32,672 nt of DNA, taken from the NCBI GenBank assembly GCA_045534775.1, contig JAZSKI010000042.1, positions 1 to 32,672 of the forward strand, in the 5' to 3' direction. Position numbers and translations under genes: made by a program. Origin of the DNA: JAZOTK01 sp045534775. GTDB lineage: Bacteria; Bacillota; Clostridia; RUG12999. This document shows, piece by piece, positions 23,263-31,088 of the stretch (its first letter is position 1; the number at the start of each line of letters is the position of its first letter). The notes under the pieces are model-generated. The model ran no database searches and was not told the origin of the DNA. It worked only from the letters and a program-made list of their open reading frames with translations.

Positions 23263-24336
23263 ATGAAAATAAAACAAATTGCGGCGGGTTTAATTACTGC
23301 CGTTATAACTCTTTTCCTTGCTTTTTCGCCTTCTGTCTCCCTTGACTCGGCACGCATTGCCCTGAAGCTGTGCGAAACCACCGTTATTCCGTCTCTTTTT
23401 CCTTTTTTCGTGTGTAGCGGAATATTAATCCGCCTTGGTGCGGCTGACCTTCTCGGCAAGCTTATGGCACCTGTTATGAAACCGATTTTCCGTTTAAGCG
23501 GCAGTAGCAGTCTGGCAATTATTATGGGACTTATCAGCGGTTATCCCGTTGGGGCTAAATGCGTATGCCGATTGGTAGACAGTGGTAGCTGTCATAAATC
23601 CGAAGGCGAAAAGCTCCTGGCATTTTGTAATAATTCAGGACCTCTTTTTATTTTAGGTGCTGTAGGTAACGGTATGCTGTGCAATCCGCGCGGCGGCGTT
23701 TTGCTTTATATTTCACATTTTGCCGCCTGCATAACCGTTGCACTTTTAATGAGGAATATTCCCTGCCGCCTCACCGCCTGCCGCGACTCTAAAAACAGCG
23801 ATATATCCTTCGGCGAGGCGTTGACCGACAGCATAAAAAATGCCGCTGATTCGGTTTTTACCATCAGCGGATTTGTGATTGTTTTCAATATTCTGTTGTC
23901 GTATATGGATTATTTCGGTATAACTCGCATTTTTTCCTCTTTCGGCGTTTCAAAAGCCGCATTTTTCGGTTTTTTTGAACCTGTAAATGGCTGTCTTACG
24001 GCCTCTGAAACCGTAAAAGGGTTTGGGATTTTCCCCGTAATTTCCGCTATTATCGGCTGGTCGGGTATCTCCGTTCATTTTCAGGTATTGGGAATTATTA
24101 AAAAAAGCGGATTGTCGCCCAAATACTATTTTACGGGCAAGCTTCTGATGACGGTAATATCACCCATATACACCGTTCTGCTTTTCAAGCTTTTCCCTGC
24201 TTCTGCCACCGTGGCAGGCGGATTTTCCTATAATTTACCGAGGGTATATATGACCTCGGCGGCTTTTTTCCTGCTGTCTTTTGTATGCGTGTTTATTTTT
24301 ACATTACTGTGCAGGCTGTTCACAAAAAGTTCATAA
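23263..24336 (+). CDS. ylbJ: Sporulation integral membrane protein YlbJ
   Basis: A 357-residue polytopic protein of the SpmA/SpmB/YlbJ group with the nucleoside-recognition (gate) fold. Segments such as LCETTVIPSLFPFFVCSG near residue 36, LISGYPVGAKCVCRL near 91 and FCNNSGPLFILG near 120 are diagnostic. In Bacillus it is a mother-cell protein needed for normal spore cortex and heat resistance, possibly as a transporter. It starts with ATG after AGGTG and is divergent from yqfC across 141 bases. A GACGGC/GCCGTC inverted repeat (23185-23205) lies in that gap. No clear promoter was found on this strand. Confidence 0.9.
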   Translation: MKIKQIAAGLITAVITLFLAFSPSVSLDSARIALKLCETTVIPSLFPFFVCSGILIRLGAADLLGKLMAPVMKPIFRLSGSSSLAIIMGLISGYPVGAKCVCRLVDSGSCHKSEGEKLLAFCNNSGPLFILGAVGNGMLCNPRGGVLLYISHFAACITVALLMRNIPCRLTACRDSKNSDISFGEALTDSIKNAADSVFTISGFVIVFNILLSYMDYFGITRIFSSFGVSKAAFFGFFEPVNGCLTASETVKGFGIFPVISAIIGWSGISVHFQVLGIIKKSGLSPKYYFTGKLLMTVISPIYTVLLFKLFPASATVAGGFSYNLPRVYMTSAAFFLLSFVCVFIFTLLCRLFTKSS

Positions 24337-24370
24337 AAACTAATAAATCTTTTTACAACTTGTTCATAAC

Positions 24371-24490
24371 CCTGACATAAATTTGCGGTACAATGAAGCT
24401 GTCAGGTAAAAAACTCCCCATTTTTACTTGACATCCCTCTTTTTACTCCTTTTGTAAAAAGTACATACTTATGTCTGTAGATTCAGACAT
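24371..24490. other. Run of four consecutive hairpins after ylbJ
   Basis: Perfect inverted repeats follow one another: CCTGACA/TGTCAGG (24371-24377, 24400-24406), GTAAAAA/TTTTTAC (24406-24412, 24421-24427), CTTTTTAC/GTAAAAAG (24439-24446, 24454-24461) and ATGTCTG/CAGACAT (24471-24477, 24484-24490). GACAT (24430-24434) can also pair with ATGTC (24471-24475) around the third. With the terminator at 24503 they fill the gap between ylbJ and the DUF896 gene. They could be redundant terminators or a structured RNA. No coding region is seen. Confidence 0.4.
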
Positions 24491-24502
24491 CAAACCTCAA
24501 AC

Positions 24503-24530
24503 AAAGCAGTCGCCTTTCGGCGACTGCTTT
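24503..24530. terminator. Terminator between ylbJ and the DUF896 gene
   Basis: AAAGCAGTCGCC and GGCGACTGCTTT form a perfect twelve-base stem with loop TTTC. On the minus strand it lies just after the DUF896 gene and is followed by GTTT. It probably serves both convergent transcripts. Confidence 0.75.
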
Positions 24531-24540
24531 GCGTTAAATA

Positions 24541-24732
24541 TTATTTCTTCCGGATTTTTGTTTTATTACCTTTTTCGTCCATAATATAGGTATTTTCCAG
24601 GGTTTGCCGTAAATTGTTCCGAAAACCTGCGATATATTCCTCGCGAAGCTTTTTTTGCTCCAGCTTTTCTTCTTCCGACAACCCGATTTCCCTTGCTTTT
24701 TTTGCAAGCTCATTAATTCTCTGAATATTCAC
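24541..24732 (-). CDS. DUF896 family small protein (YnzC-like)
   Basis: A 63-residue, highly charged helical protein matching the DUF896/YnzC family: INELAKKAREIGLSEEE, then KLREEYIAGFRNNLRQTLENTYI and a basic tail. Family members form a small two-helix bundle; some occur in SOS-regulated or housekeeping operons and no activity is established. It starts with GTG, with an AGGAAGG ribosome site about nine bases upstream. It is probably cytoplasmic. Confidence 0.85.
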   Translation of the reverse strand: MNIQRINELAKKAREIGLSEEEKLEQKKLREEYIAGFRNNLRQTLENTYIMDEKGNKTKIRKK

Positions 24733-24752
24733 GATATTTTTCCTTCCTGAAT

Positions 24753-25005
24753 TTATACTTCTTTTTTCGCAATATCCTCCTGCACTATCTTTTGTGTCCG
24801 TCCTCTCACGCAGGCATCAAAGCCTTCCATACGCACCCCGGAAAGCTTAAACTCTTTCAGGTTAACTGCATCATCTATATGAACAAACTCTTCAGCTCGA
24901 CCGCTTGTTTTTGAAAAACATTTCTGATATACGTTTGGGTATACCAAACGCCGTTTCTGAAATCACTTTGACTTTCGTTACATCAAAGCTCAGACTTGAT
25001 TTGAT
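24753..25005 (-). pseudogene. Possible degraded coding remnant, not recognised
   Basis: The 291 bases between argG and the DUF896 gene hold protein-like text in two overlapping minus-strand frames. One frame reads ...SFDVTKVKVISETAFGIP... and stops near 24898. A second frame, open from a TTG at 24947 to 24753, reads ...EEFVHIDDAVNLKEFKLSG... and ends in KKEV. Together they look like one short gene broken by a frameshift, but neither has a good ribosome site and no family was recognised. A perfect inverted repeat, CGTTTGG/CCAAACG with centre GTATA (24932-24950), lies at the overlap. The alternative is chance open sequence. Confidence 0.25.
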
Positions 25006-25023
25006 ATACCCATTTTTATAATT

Positions 25024-26244
25024 TTATTTTTTATTCTCTTCCAGGTTTCTGAGCATCATTGCACGAACCTTGAGAGGCAGACCGAAGAGGTTGATAAAGC
25101 CTTCGGAATCCTTCTGATTATACACCTCATCTGCGTCAAAGGTTGCAATTTCTTCGTTGTAGAGCGAATAAGGTGATTTTGCACCTGCAGGTGTACAGTT
25201 GCCTTTATACAGCTTAAGTCTTACAGTACCTGTTACTGTTTCCTGAGTGGAATCAACGAAGGCCGAAAGGGCTTCGCGAAGAGGTGTGTACCACAAGCCG
25301 TCATAAACAAGCTCTGCAAATTTGTTTGCAACATCCTGCTTGTAGTGCAAGGTCTGCTTATCAAGGCAGATATATTCAAGTTCTTTATGAGCGGCGTATA
25401 AAATCGTTCCGCCCGGAGTTTCATATACGCCACGGCTCTTCATACCTACAAGACGGTTTTCAACAATATCATCAATACCAATACCGTTTTTGCCACCGAT
25501 TTCGTTGAGCTTTTCAATCATCTCAACAGGACCGTATTTAACGCCGTCAATAGCTACAGGAATACCCTTTTCAAATTCAAGTTCAATATATGTAGGAGTA
25601 TCGGGAGCTTTTTCGGGAGATACGCTCATCATAAGGATTTTATCCAGGTTCGGTTCATTCCAGGGGTCTTCCAGATCCTGACCCTCGTGAGAAAGATGCC
25701 AGAGGTTTCTATCCATAGAATAGTTATTTTCTTTGGTTACGGGTACAGGGATGCCTCTTGCCTCCGCATAGTCGATTTCATCATCTCTTGATTTAATATC
25801 CCATATTCTCCAGGGAGCTATTATCTTCATTTCAGGAGCGAGGGCTTTGATTGTAAGCTCAAAACGAACCTGGTCATTACCCTTACCTGTTGCACCGTGA
25901 CAAATTGCCACAGCACCTTCCTCTTTTGCGATTTCTACCAATCTCTTTGCAATGCATGGACGTGCGTGGGATGTACCCAACAGATATTTACCTTCGTAAA
26001 CAGCCTGAGCCTTAAGGGTAGGCCAAATAAAATCTGTTACATACTCCTCTCTGAGGTCTTCTATGTAAAGCTTGGAAGCACCTGTTTTAAGAGCTTTTTC
26101 TTCCAAACCCTCGGTTTCCTTACCCTGGCCCACGTCACCGCAGACAGCTATTACTTCATAATCATAATTTTCTTTAAGCCACGGAATTATTATGGATGTA
26201 TCCAATCCTCCCGAATAAGCTAATATAACTTTTTCTTTTGCCAC
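25024..26244 (-). CDS. argG: Argininosuccinate synthase
   Basis: Cytoplasmic enzyme joining citrulline and aspartate with ATP to form argininosuccinate, the penultimate step of arginine synthesis. The 406-residue length is normal. The PP-loop AYSGGLDTS lies at residues 9-17, with conserved CHGATGKGNDQVRFE (about 114-128) and the substrate segments around YSMDRNLWHLSHEG. The start is GTG with AGGAGG eight bases upstream. argH is not adjacent. A consensus promoter and possible ArgR sites lie in the gap shared with ruvC. Confidence 0.97.
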   Translation of the reverse strand: MAKEKVILAYSGGLDTSIIIPWLKENYDYEVIAVCGDVGQGKETEGLEEKALKTGASKLYIEDLREEYVTDFIWPTLKAQAVYEGKYLLGTSHARPCIAKRLVEIAKEEGAVAICHGATGKGNDQVRFELTIKALAPEMKIIAPWRIWDIKSRDDEIDYAEARGIPVPVTKENNYSMDRNLWHLSHEGQDLEDPWNEPNLDKILMMSVSPEKAPDTPTYIELEFEKGIPVAIDGVKYGPVEMIEKLNEIGGKNGIGIDDIVENRLVGMKSRGVYETPGGTILYAAHKELEYICLDKQTLHYKQDVANKFAELVYDGLWYTPLREALSAFVDSTQETVTGTVRLKLYKGNCTPAGAKSPYSLYNEEIATFDADEVYNQKDSEGFINLFGLPLKVRAMMLRNLEENKK

Positions 26245-26274
26245 TTGAAATTCCTCCTTTTTTGTGTTATACTT

Positions 26275-26303
26275 ATTATATCAAACTTTTTTGATTTTTG
26301 CAA
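26275..26303 (-). promoter_or_regulatory. argG promoter
   Basis: On the minus strand TTGCAA (26298-26303) and TATAAT (26275-26280) are 17 bases apart, with the ribosome site AGGAGG further down. Confidence 0.65.
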
Positions 26304-26313
26304 TACCTTTTTT

Positions 26314-26354
26314 ATACAATTTTTTATGCACAATAATCATTTTTTATGTATAAT
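26314..26354. promoter_or_regulatory. Tandem TTTTTTATG repeats, possible ArgR sites
   Basis: ATACAATTTTTTATGCAC and AATCATTTTTTATGTA place TTTTTTATG at 26320-26328 and 26340-26348, exactly 20 bases apart. Each resembles a degenerate ARG box (AT-rich centre with inverted TGAAT/ATTCA ends). They lie just upstream of the argG -35 box. A possible ruvC -10 (TATAAT, 26349-26354) overlaps the second copy. Confidence 0.4.
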
Positions 26355-26385
26355 TATACAAATCATACTGAAAGGCTGTGGATAT

Positions 26386-26853
26386 ATGCGAATACTTGGA
26401 ATTGACCCCGGAATTGCCATTGTGGGATATGGTGTTATCGAGCATATCGGCAATCGGTTTAAAGTAATAGATTACGGCAGTATTCAGACAAAGGCGGGAA
26501 CTCCTCTGACCGAGAGGCTGCAAACCATATACACGGAGCTGAAGCAGATTATTTATGACACCAGGCCCGACTGTATTGCTATTGAGGAATTATTTTTCAA
26601 TAACAACGCCAAAACTGCCATTACCGTTGCGCAGGCAAGAGGTGTGCTGATTTTAGGCGGTGTAACCGAAGGCCTCAGTATATCCGAATACACTCCCCTG
26701 CAGGTAAAGCAGGCGGTAACAGGTTACGGCAGAGCCGATAAAAATCAGGTACAGCAGATGACAAAGGCTCTTCTCGGACTTGATAAGGTTCCAAAGCCCG
26801 ATGATACTGCCGATGCTCTTGCAATCGCAATCTGCCACGCTCACAGCGTGTAG
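26386..26853 (+). CDS. ruvC: Holliday junction resolvase RuvC
   Basis: Endonuclease that cuts Holliday junctions at the end of recombination, 155 residues. The acidic active site is visible as Asp7 (GIDPG), the glutamates in IEELFF (about 66-67), and the Asp pair in KPDDTADALA near the end. The ATG at 26386 matches the conserved family start (RILGIDPG) and has AAAGG upstream; the open frame extends further but that part is AT-rich promoter sequence. It is divergent from argG and convergent with ruvB, unlike the usual ruvC-ruvA-ruvB order. Confidence 0.94.
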   Translation: MRILGIDPGIAIVGYGVIEHIGNRFKVIDYGSIQTKAGTPLTERLQTIYTELKQIIYDTRPDCIAIEELFFNNNAKTAITVAQARGVLILGGVTEGLSISEYTPLQVKQAVTGYGRADKNQVQQMTKALLGLDKVPKPDDTADALAIAICHAHSV

Positions 26854-26875
26854 CATAAATTTATCATACAGTCAG

Positions 26876-26922
26876 AAGTGAAGAGGTGCAAAATGAAGTT
26901 TATTTGCAGCTCTTCACTTTTT
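26876..26922 (+). terminator. ruvC terminator
   Basis: AAGTGAAGAG (26876-26885) and CTCTTCACTT (26910-26919), with TGCAAA/TTTGCA pairing inside, followed by T to 26922. It ends just before the ruvB stop. On the minus strand the run after the stem is poorer in T, so it is mainly a plus-strand terminator. Confidence 0.75.
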
Positions 26923-26924
26923 CA

Positions 26925-27929
26925 TTACATTTCCGGCGGCTCACAGCCGAAATGTTTATATGCCGATACGGTTACCACTCTGCCTCTTGGGGTTCTGTTT
27001 AAAAAACCAAGCTGCAGAAGATATGGTTCGTATACGTCTTCTATGGTCATAGGGTCTTCGTCTATGGTTGCGGCTAAGGTATCAAGTCCTACGGGACCGC
27101 CGCCGAAATGGTTTATAATCGCCATTACCATACGTCTGTCTACCCTGTCAAGACCCAAATCATCAATTTCAAGCATATTAAGTGCCATATCGGCAATTTC
27201 TGCCGTTACCCTGCCGTCGCCTTTTATCTGCGCCACGTCACGGACACGTTTTATAAGTCTGTTGGCTATTCGCGGAGTACCTCTTGAGCGTTTGGCGATT
27301 TCCACCGCCCCCGACTCATCAATTTCAATTCCCAATATATGTGCAGAACGCTTGACTATACTCGCCAGCTCTTCCGTTGAATAAAGCTCCAGCCGCATTA
27401 TCATACCAAAACGGTCACGCAGAGGTGCGCTGAGCTGACCTGTTCTGGTGGTAGCACCAATCAGGGAGAAGGGCTGTAAATCCAGTCTTATGGACCTTGC
27501 TGAAGGGCCTTTTCCTATGATAATATCAAGGGCATAGTCCTCCATAGCAGGATAAAGTACCTCCTCCACACTACGGTTCAAACGATGGATTTCATCTATA
27601 AACAAAATATCGTGGGGTGCAAGATTTGTGAGTATTGCCGCCAAATCTCCTGCTTTTTCTATAGCAGGGCCTGATGTTACTCTGATATTGACTCCCATTT
27701 CCGAAGCAATAATGCCCGCCAGGGTGGTTTTACCAAGTCCCGGCGGTCCGTAAAGCAACACGTGGTCTAAGGATTCCTTGCGTCTGCGTGCCGCTTCAAT
27801 AAACACCGATAAATTTTCTTTCACCTTTTCCTGACCTACATATTCGTCTAAGGTTTTTGGTCTGAGAGAAAATTCTATTTCCTCGTCTTCATTTATGAAG
27901 CTACCTGTAACTGTTCTTGTATCTTCCAT
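26925..27929 (-). CDS. ruvB: Holliday junction branch migration ATPase RuvB
   Basis: AAA+ motor that drives branch migration with RuvA, 334 residues. Walker A is GPPGLGKTT (about 61), Walker B FIDEIHRL, sensor 1 GATTRTG, and the arginine-finger region APLRDRFG follows. The C-terminal winged-helix domain contains GLDTLAATIDEDPMTIEDV, with PYLLQLGF near the end. It starts 14 bases after ruvA, with GGAG upstream. It is the last gene of a minus-strand run starting with the DRTGG gene. Confidence 0.97.
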   Translation of the reverse strand: MEDTRTVTGSFINEDEEIEFSLRPKTLDEYVGQEKVKENLSVFIEAARRRKESLDHVLLYGPPGLGKTTLAGIIASEMGVNIRVTSGPAIEKAGDLAAILTNLAPHDILFIDEIHRLNRSVEEVLYPAMEDYALDIIIGKGPSARSIRLDLQPFSLIGATTRTGQLSAPLRDRFGMIMRLELYSTEELASIVKRSAHILGIEIDESGAVEIAKRSRGTPRIANRLIKRVRDVAQIKGDGRVTAEIADMALNMLEIDDLGLDRVDRRMVMAIINHFGGGPVGLDTLAATIDEDPMTIEDVYEPYLLQLGFLNRTPRGRVVTVSAYKHFGCEPPEM

Positions 27930-27943
27930 TGCTTATACTCCAT

Positions 27944-28516
27944 CTAAAACAGATTTTTCAATGAATTTTTTATAATTTCTTCCACAGTTGCACCTTGCGC
28001 GGCGGCAACTGCTTTTTTTGCATCATTTAACTGATAGCCCAGAGCTACAAGAGCTTCCACCGCTTCGGTTTCATCGCTGTTTACGGTAACGACAACCTCT
28101 TCCTCTTCGGCAGAAAAGCCTTTCAGCTTGCCTTTAAGCTCTAAAATCACACGTTGGGCTATCTTTATTCCTATGCCCGGTGCCTGCGTTATTGCCTTGC
28201 TGTCACCGTTTGTAATTGCTGTCACGAGCTGTGAGGGTGACATTACCGACAAAATTCCGACAGCCGCTTTCGGACCTACTCCCGATACGGAAATCAGTAT
28301 CTCAAACATACTGCGGCTTTCCTCGCTTCCAAAGCCGTAAAGGTCCATTATCCCTTCGCGGATATACATATAGGTATAGATTTTAACCTCTGTCCCGCTT
28401 TTCAGCTTCGAGCTTTCGGAAAAAGGCATATACAGCTTAAAGCCTACGCCTCCCGCCTCAACTACGGCATAATCCGCCGTTACGCTGTCAAGTATTCCTT
28501 TTATATATGCAAACAT
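27944..28516 (-). CDS. ruvA: Holliday junction DNA-binding protein RuvA
   Basis: Tetrameric junction-binding subunit, 190 residues. The OB-fold N-terminal domain starts MFAYIKGILD, two helix-hairpin-helix motifs follow (SVSGVGPKAA and APGIGIKIAQRVILELKGKL), and the C-terminal RuvB-binding domain holds EAVEALVALGYQ. The ribosome site AAGGAGCAGG precedes the ATG. It lies 20 bases after the gene for the copper-amine-oxidase-N-like protein and 14 bases before ruvB, so it is within one probable transcript. Confidence 0.96.
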   Translation of the reverse strand: MFAYIKGILDSVTADYAVVEAGGVGFKLYMPFSESSKLKSGTEVKIYTYMYIREGIMDLYGFGSEESRSMFEILISVSGVGPKAAVGILSVMSPSQLVTAITNGDSKAITQAPGIGIKIAQRVILELKGKLKGFSAEEEEVVVTVNSDETEAVEALVALGYQLNDAKKAVAAAQGATVEEIIKNSLKNLF

Positions 28517-28536
28517 ACCTGCTCCTTAAATGATTA

Positions 28537-29688
28537 TTATTCTATAATAACACTGCTTGTTTCTCCGTCCCAGGTTACTGTAGCACCTAAGTTTTCAGCT
28601 ACGAATCTTACAGGCATATAGGTTCTGCCCGTATCAATAAATGACGGTGCATCCAGCTCTTTCACCTCACCGTTTACGGTTGCGGTGGCATCGCCTACAA
28701 CGATGGAAATTTCAATACCTTCTTTTGAAATAGTTACCGCACCCTTTTCTGCATCCCAGCCTACCTGTGCACCTAAGCTTTCAGCCACAAATCTTATGGG
28801 AAGCATAGTTCTTCCGTTGTAAATAAGCGGTGCTACATCATTTTCCGTTTCTTTACCGAATACGGAGGCATAGGTTTTTCCTATTTCCAATACAATTACA
28901 TTTTTTATATCTTTACCGTATTTTGTTACATCAACTCTGATTTTGCCTTTGTTTGCCTTCTCAAAAGGATTGTTCTCCGCTACAACGTAATGGGAATCCT
29001 TGCTTTTAAATTCCAGAATATTCTGAGGAAGTGCCTTTACGGTTATGGCAAGCTTTGCTTTTTCGGGATTATATTTTTCTCCGTCCATTTCAGCATATCT
29101 GTTAACCGTCTGCTCGTATCTGTCGCGACCGCTTTCCAGGTCAATACAATATTTTCCGTCCTCAGTTTTCGGAAGAGCCTCCAGCCTGCCGTCTAATATA
29201 TATTCGCTTCTGTAGCTTCTTTGAGTTTCCTCATCATAATATACTAAATAGTTAATGGAATATCCTGCACATTCCTCCTGGAGAGAGGGTGCAAAATAAA
29301 AGCAACCGTTTTCAAAATACAGGTCTGTCAGCGCATCTAAGGTTTGTTCGGGTTCTTTATATTCAAAGGGTTCGCTGTGTTCGCTTGTAGCGGTGTGATT
29401 GCCGTTATCATCCAACGTATTTACAATAAAGGTATATTTACCGTCGCCTCTTTGTTCTATCAGATACGGTAAAAAATTATGTGTATATGAGGTTTTGTCG
29501 TCAGCGCTGATTGTAGTGGTCATATTCAGATCCTCACCGTCACGGTATAAATCAATTCTGTAACGAACACCTGCTTCCTTCGTAATTTCCGCCGCCCCGT
29601 TTCTCAGGTCACTCCAGCTTTGACTTACTGCACACACGTTTACAGCCATTGCAAGTAAAAGTCCCATAGCAATTATAATTTTTCTCAT
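28537..29688 (-). CDS. Secreted protein with copper-amine-oxidase-N-like domains
   Basis: A 383-residue exported protein. A signal peptide (about 1-21, ending near NVCAVSQ) is followed by a region of unknown function (about 25-260), rich in acidic and aromatic residues and beta-like. Two related C-terminal segments, MLPIRFVAESLGAQVGWD and YMPVRFVAENLGATVTWDG, are the stalk-like repeats named after the copper amine oxidase N-terminal domain. Such repeats are common in secreted clostridial proteins and probably mediate cell-surface attachment; there is no catalytic amine oxidase domain. Its place between a DRTGG gene and ruvAB is odd. The actual role is unknown. Confidence 0.8.
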   Translation of the reverse strand: MRKIIIAMGLLLAMAVNVCAVSQSWSDLRNGAAEITKEAGVRYRIDLYRDGEDLNMTTTISADDKTSYTHNFLPYLIEQRGDGKYTFIVNTLDDNGNHTATSEHSEPFEYKEPEQTLDALTDLYFENGCFYFAPSLQEECAGYSINYLVYYDEETQRSYRSEYILDGRLEALPKTEDGKYCIDLESGRDRYEQTVNRYAEMDGEKYNPEKAKLAITVKALPQNILEFKSKDSHYVVAENNPFEKANKGKIRVDVTKYGKDIKNVIVLEIGKTYASVFGKETENDVAPLIYNGRTMLPIRFVAESLGAQVGWDAEKGAVTISKEGIEISIVVGDATATVNGEVKELDAPSFIDTGRTYMPVRFVAENLGATVTWDGETSSVIIE

Positions 29689-29711
29689 GACAATTTTCTC
29701 CTTTGTATTAA

Positions 29712-30038
29712 TTATAAGTTTTCTCCTATAAGTCGGGCTATTTCAAATGCCGTTTGTTTTGCTCTTATAATTGTGACCTCCTGCTGATTTGCGCGGTCTA
29801 TGGTAGGCTCTTCCACATGGATTTCCTCGGGCACTATTACGCAGGCACAGTCGGACAGAGCCGCTACCGCTACCACGTTGATGTTGGTCTGCACCGTTAT
29901 CCACGCATCACCTTCCTTAGTTTTTGCCATTGCAAAGCTTAACATATCGCAAAGGTAACAATCCCTTACTTCCCGCGTTATATCGCCCTGCGTCACAATT
30001 TCCGCTTCAAGAGTTTTTGCCAGTTCTTCAACAGTCAT
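29712..30038 (-). CDS. Stand-alone DRTGG-domain protein
   Basis: A 108-residue cytoplasmic protein resembling the DRTGG domain found beside HPr kinase, phosphotransacetylase and CBS proteins. TVEELAKTLEAEIVTQG at the start and AWITVQTNINVVAVAALSDCACVIVPE in the middle fit the fold. Stand-alone members are common in Clostridia, sometimes near hydrogenase genes; no activity is established. It has four cysteines (CYLC and DCAC). The ATG at 30038 was chosen because AAGGGGGAAGG lies just upstream, whereas the longer start at 30065 lacks a site. It leads the run to ruvB. Confidence 0.75.
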   Translation of the reverse strand: MTVEELAKTLEAEIVTQGDITREVRDCYLCDMLSFAMAKTKEGDAWITVQTNINVVAVAALSDCACVIVPEEIHVEEPTIDRANQQEVTIIRAKQTAFEIARLIGENL

Positions 30039-30067
30039 TTTCCTTCCCCCTTTGTAGTCATACATAT

Positions 30068-30096
30068 ATTATATAACATTTTATATAAAAAAGCAA
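30068..30096 (-). promoter_or_regulatory. Promoter of the DRTGG-ruvAB run
   Basis: On the minus strand TTGCTT (30091-30096) and TATAAT (30068-30073) are 17 bases apart, downstream of the spoIID stop. This would start a transcript carrying the DRTGG gene, the copper-amine-oxidase-N-like gene, ruvA and ruvB. Confidence 0.6.
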
Positions 30097-30128
30097 TGGC
30101 TAAATTAAATTTTTATTAAATTTATCTT

Positions 30129-31088
30129 CTACAGCTCTTCTATCTCTACTCCGCTGTAGTATATTCTCAAAATATCACGATAGCTCTTGCCTTCTTCGGC
30201 GTAGAATTTCGCTCCCCATTGGCTCATACCTACGCCGTGACCGTAGCCTACTACGTCAAAAACAGCTTTTTCTCCCAGCTTCAACGTAAAATTATGAGAC
30301 CTGAGTCCGTAGATTGTGCGGATTTCCGTTCCCTTGACCTTTACGCCACCTATTTCAGCCTGCGCTACCGCACCGCCCTGGGATCGGATTTCCCCGCTAT
30401 ACCATTTTCCTTCAAAATCTGCTTCCGGGTGTGCGGCTTTGAATTTATTTTTAAATTCCTCCAAGGTCATTACCTCCTGCGAGCTGTAGCCGGGTGCGTT
30501 AACATCATGAGGGCTTTCCACGCTTTGAAGGTACGGCACATCGCCGCCCCATACCTCTTTGGAGTTTTCGGTTTTACCGCTTGATATGGCATAGAAAACC
30601 GCCACAGCAGGCTCGCCGCCATAAGTGATTATCTCCCCTTTTGTATCGTAAACAGCCCGTTCAATTTTTCTCATATTTCCTTCCGCCTCCTCCGCCGCCC
30701 ATTTCCCCATTCGCTCCTCCCTTGACATCCACGCCTTGCAATGGGCGGAATCGGTGCAGACCTGCGCTCCGTGGTGTTCGGGCAAATCAAGATTTTTTTC
30801 GATTTTGTTCATAACATAGCTTCTCGCCGCTACCGCCTGAGCCTTGAGGGCTTCCAAAGGAAATGACGCAGGCATCTCTGCTGATACCACTCCGCAGATG
30901 TATTCCTCCAAATCCATTTCCATAACTCTGTCCTCATTTTTAATATAAGCCGTAACGGTAAAATTTTTTTCTTCCCGCATCTTTTGCGGCGCCGCAGGAA
31001 CGCCTGCCGTACTGATTTTCACTATAATAAGAGGCAGAAACAGCATAGCCGCAATAACAGAAAAATACACCAAAAAATATTTTTTCAT
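30129..31088 (-). CDS. spoIID: Stage II sporulation protein D
   Basis: Lytic transglycosylase of the engulfment complex, 319 residues from the chosen start. A membrane anchor (about 5-25) is followed by the SpoIID domain with the catalytic-glutamate motif YICGVVSAEMPASFPLEALKAQA (about 61-83), then AARSYV, a cysteine-bearing loop (CTDSAHCKAW), and the C-terminal GYGHGVGMSQWGA with YYSGVEI. It works with SpoIIP (14329-15420) on septal peptidoglycan. The ATG at 31088 lies seven bases after GAGGTG; the upstream ATG at 31103 is inside a hairpin. No clear promoter was found; the ribosome site is in that hairpin. Confidence 0.93.
   Translation of the reverse strand: MKKYFLVYFSVIAAMLFLPLIIVKISTAGVPAAPQKMREEKNFTVTAYIKNEDRVMEMDLEEYICGVVSAEMPASFPLEALKAQAVAARSYVMNKIEKNLDLPEHHGAQVCTDSAHCKAWMSREERMGKWAAEEAEGNMRKIERAVYDTKGEIITYGGEPAVAVFYAISSGKTENSKEVWGGDVPYLQSVESPHDVNAPGYSSQEVMTLEEFKNKFKAAHPEADFEGKWYSGEIRSQGGAVAQAEIGGVKVKGTEIRTIYGLRSHNFTLKLGEKAVFDVVGYGHGVGMSQWGAKFYAEEGKSYRDILRIYYSGVEIEEL

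Noticed and set aside
26245..26385. Longer ruvC start adding 47 residues
   Set aside because: The added part is AT-rich promoter sequence, and the family starts at the RILGIDPG motif.
26245..26385. T-box leader for argG
   Set aside because: The leader after the promoter is too short and lacks the T-box core sequence and a terminator stem.
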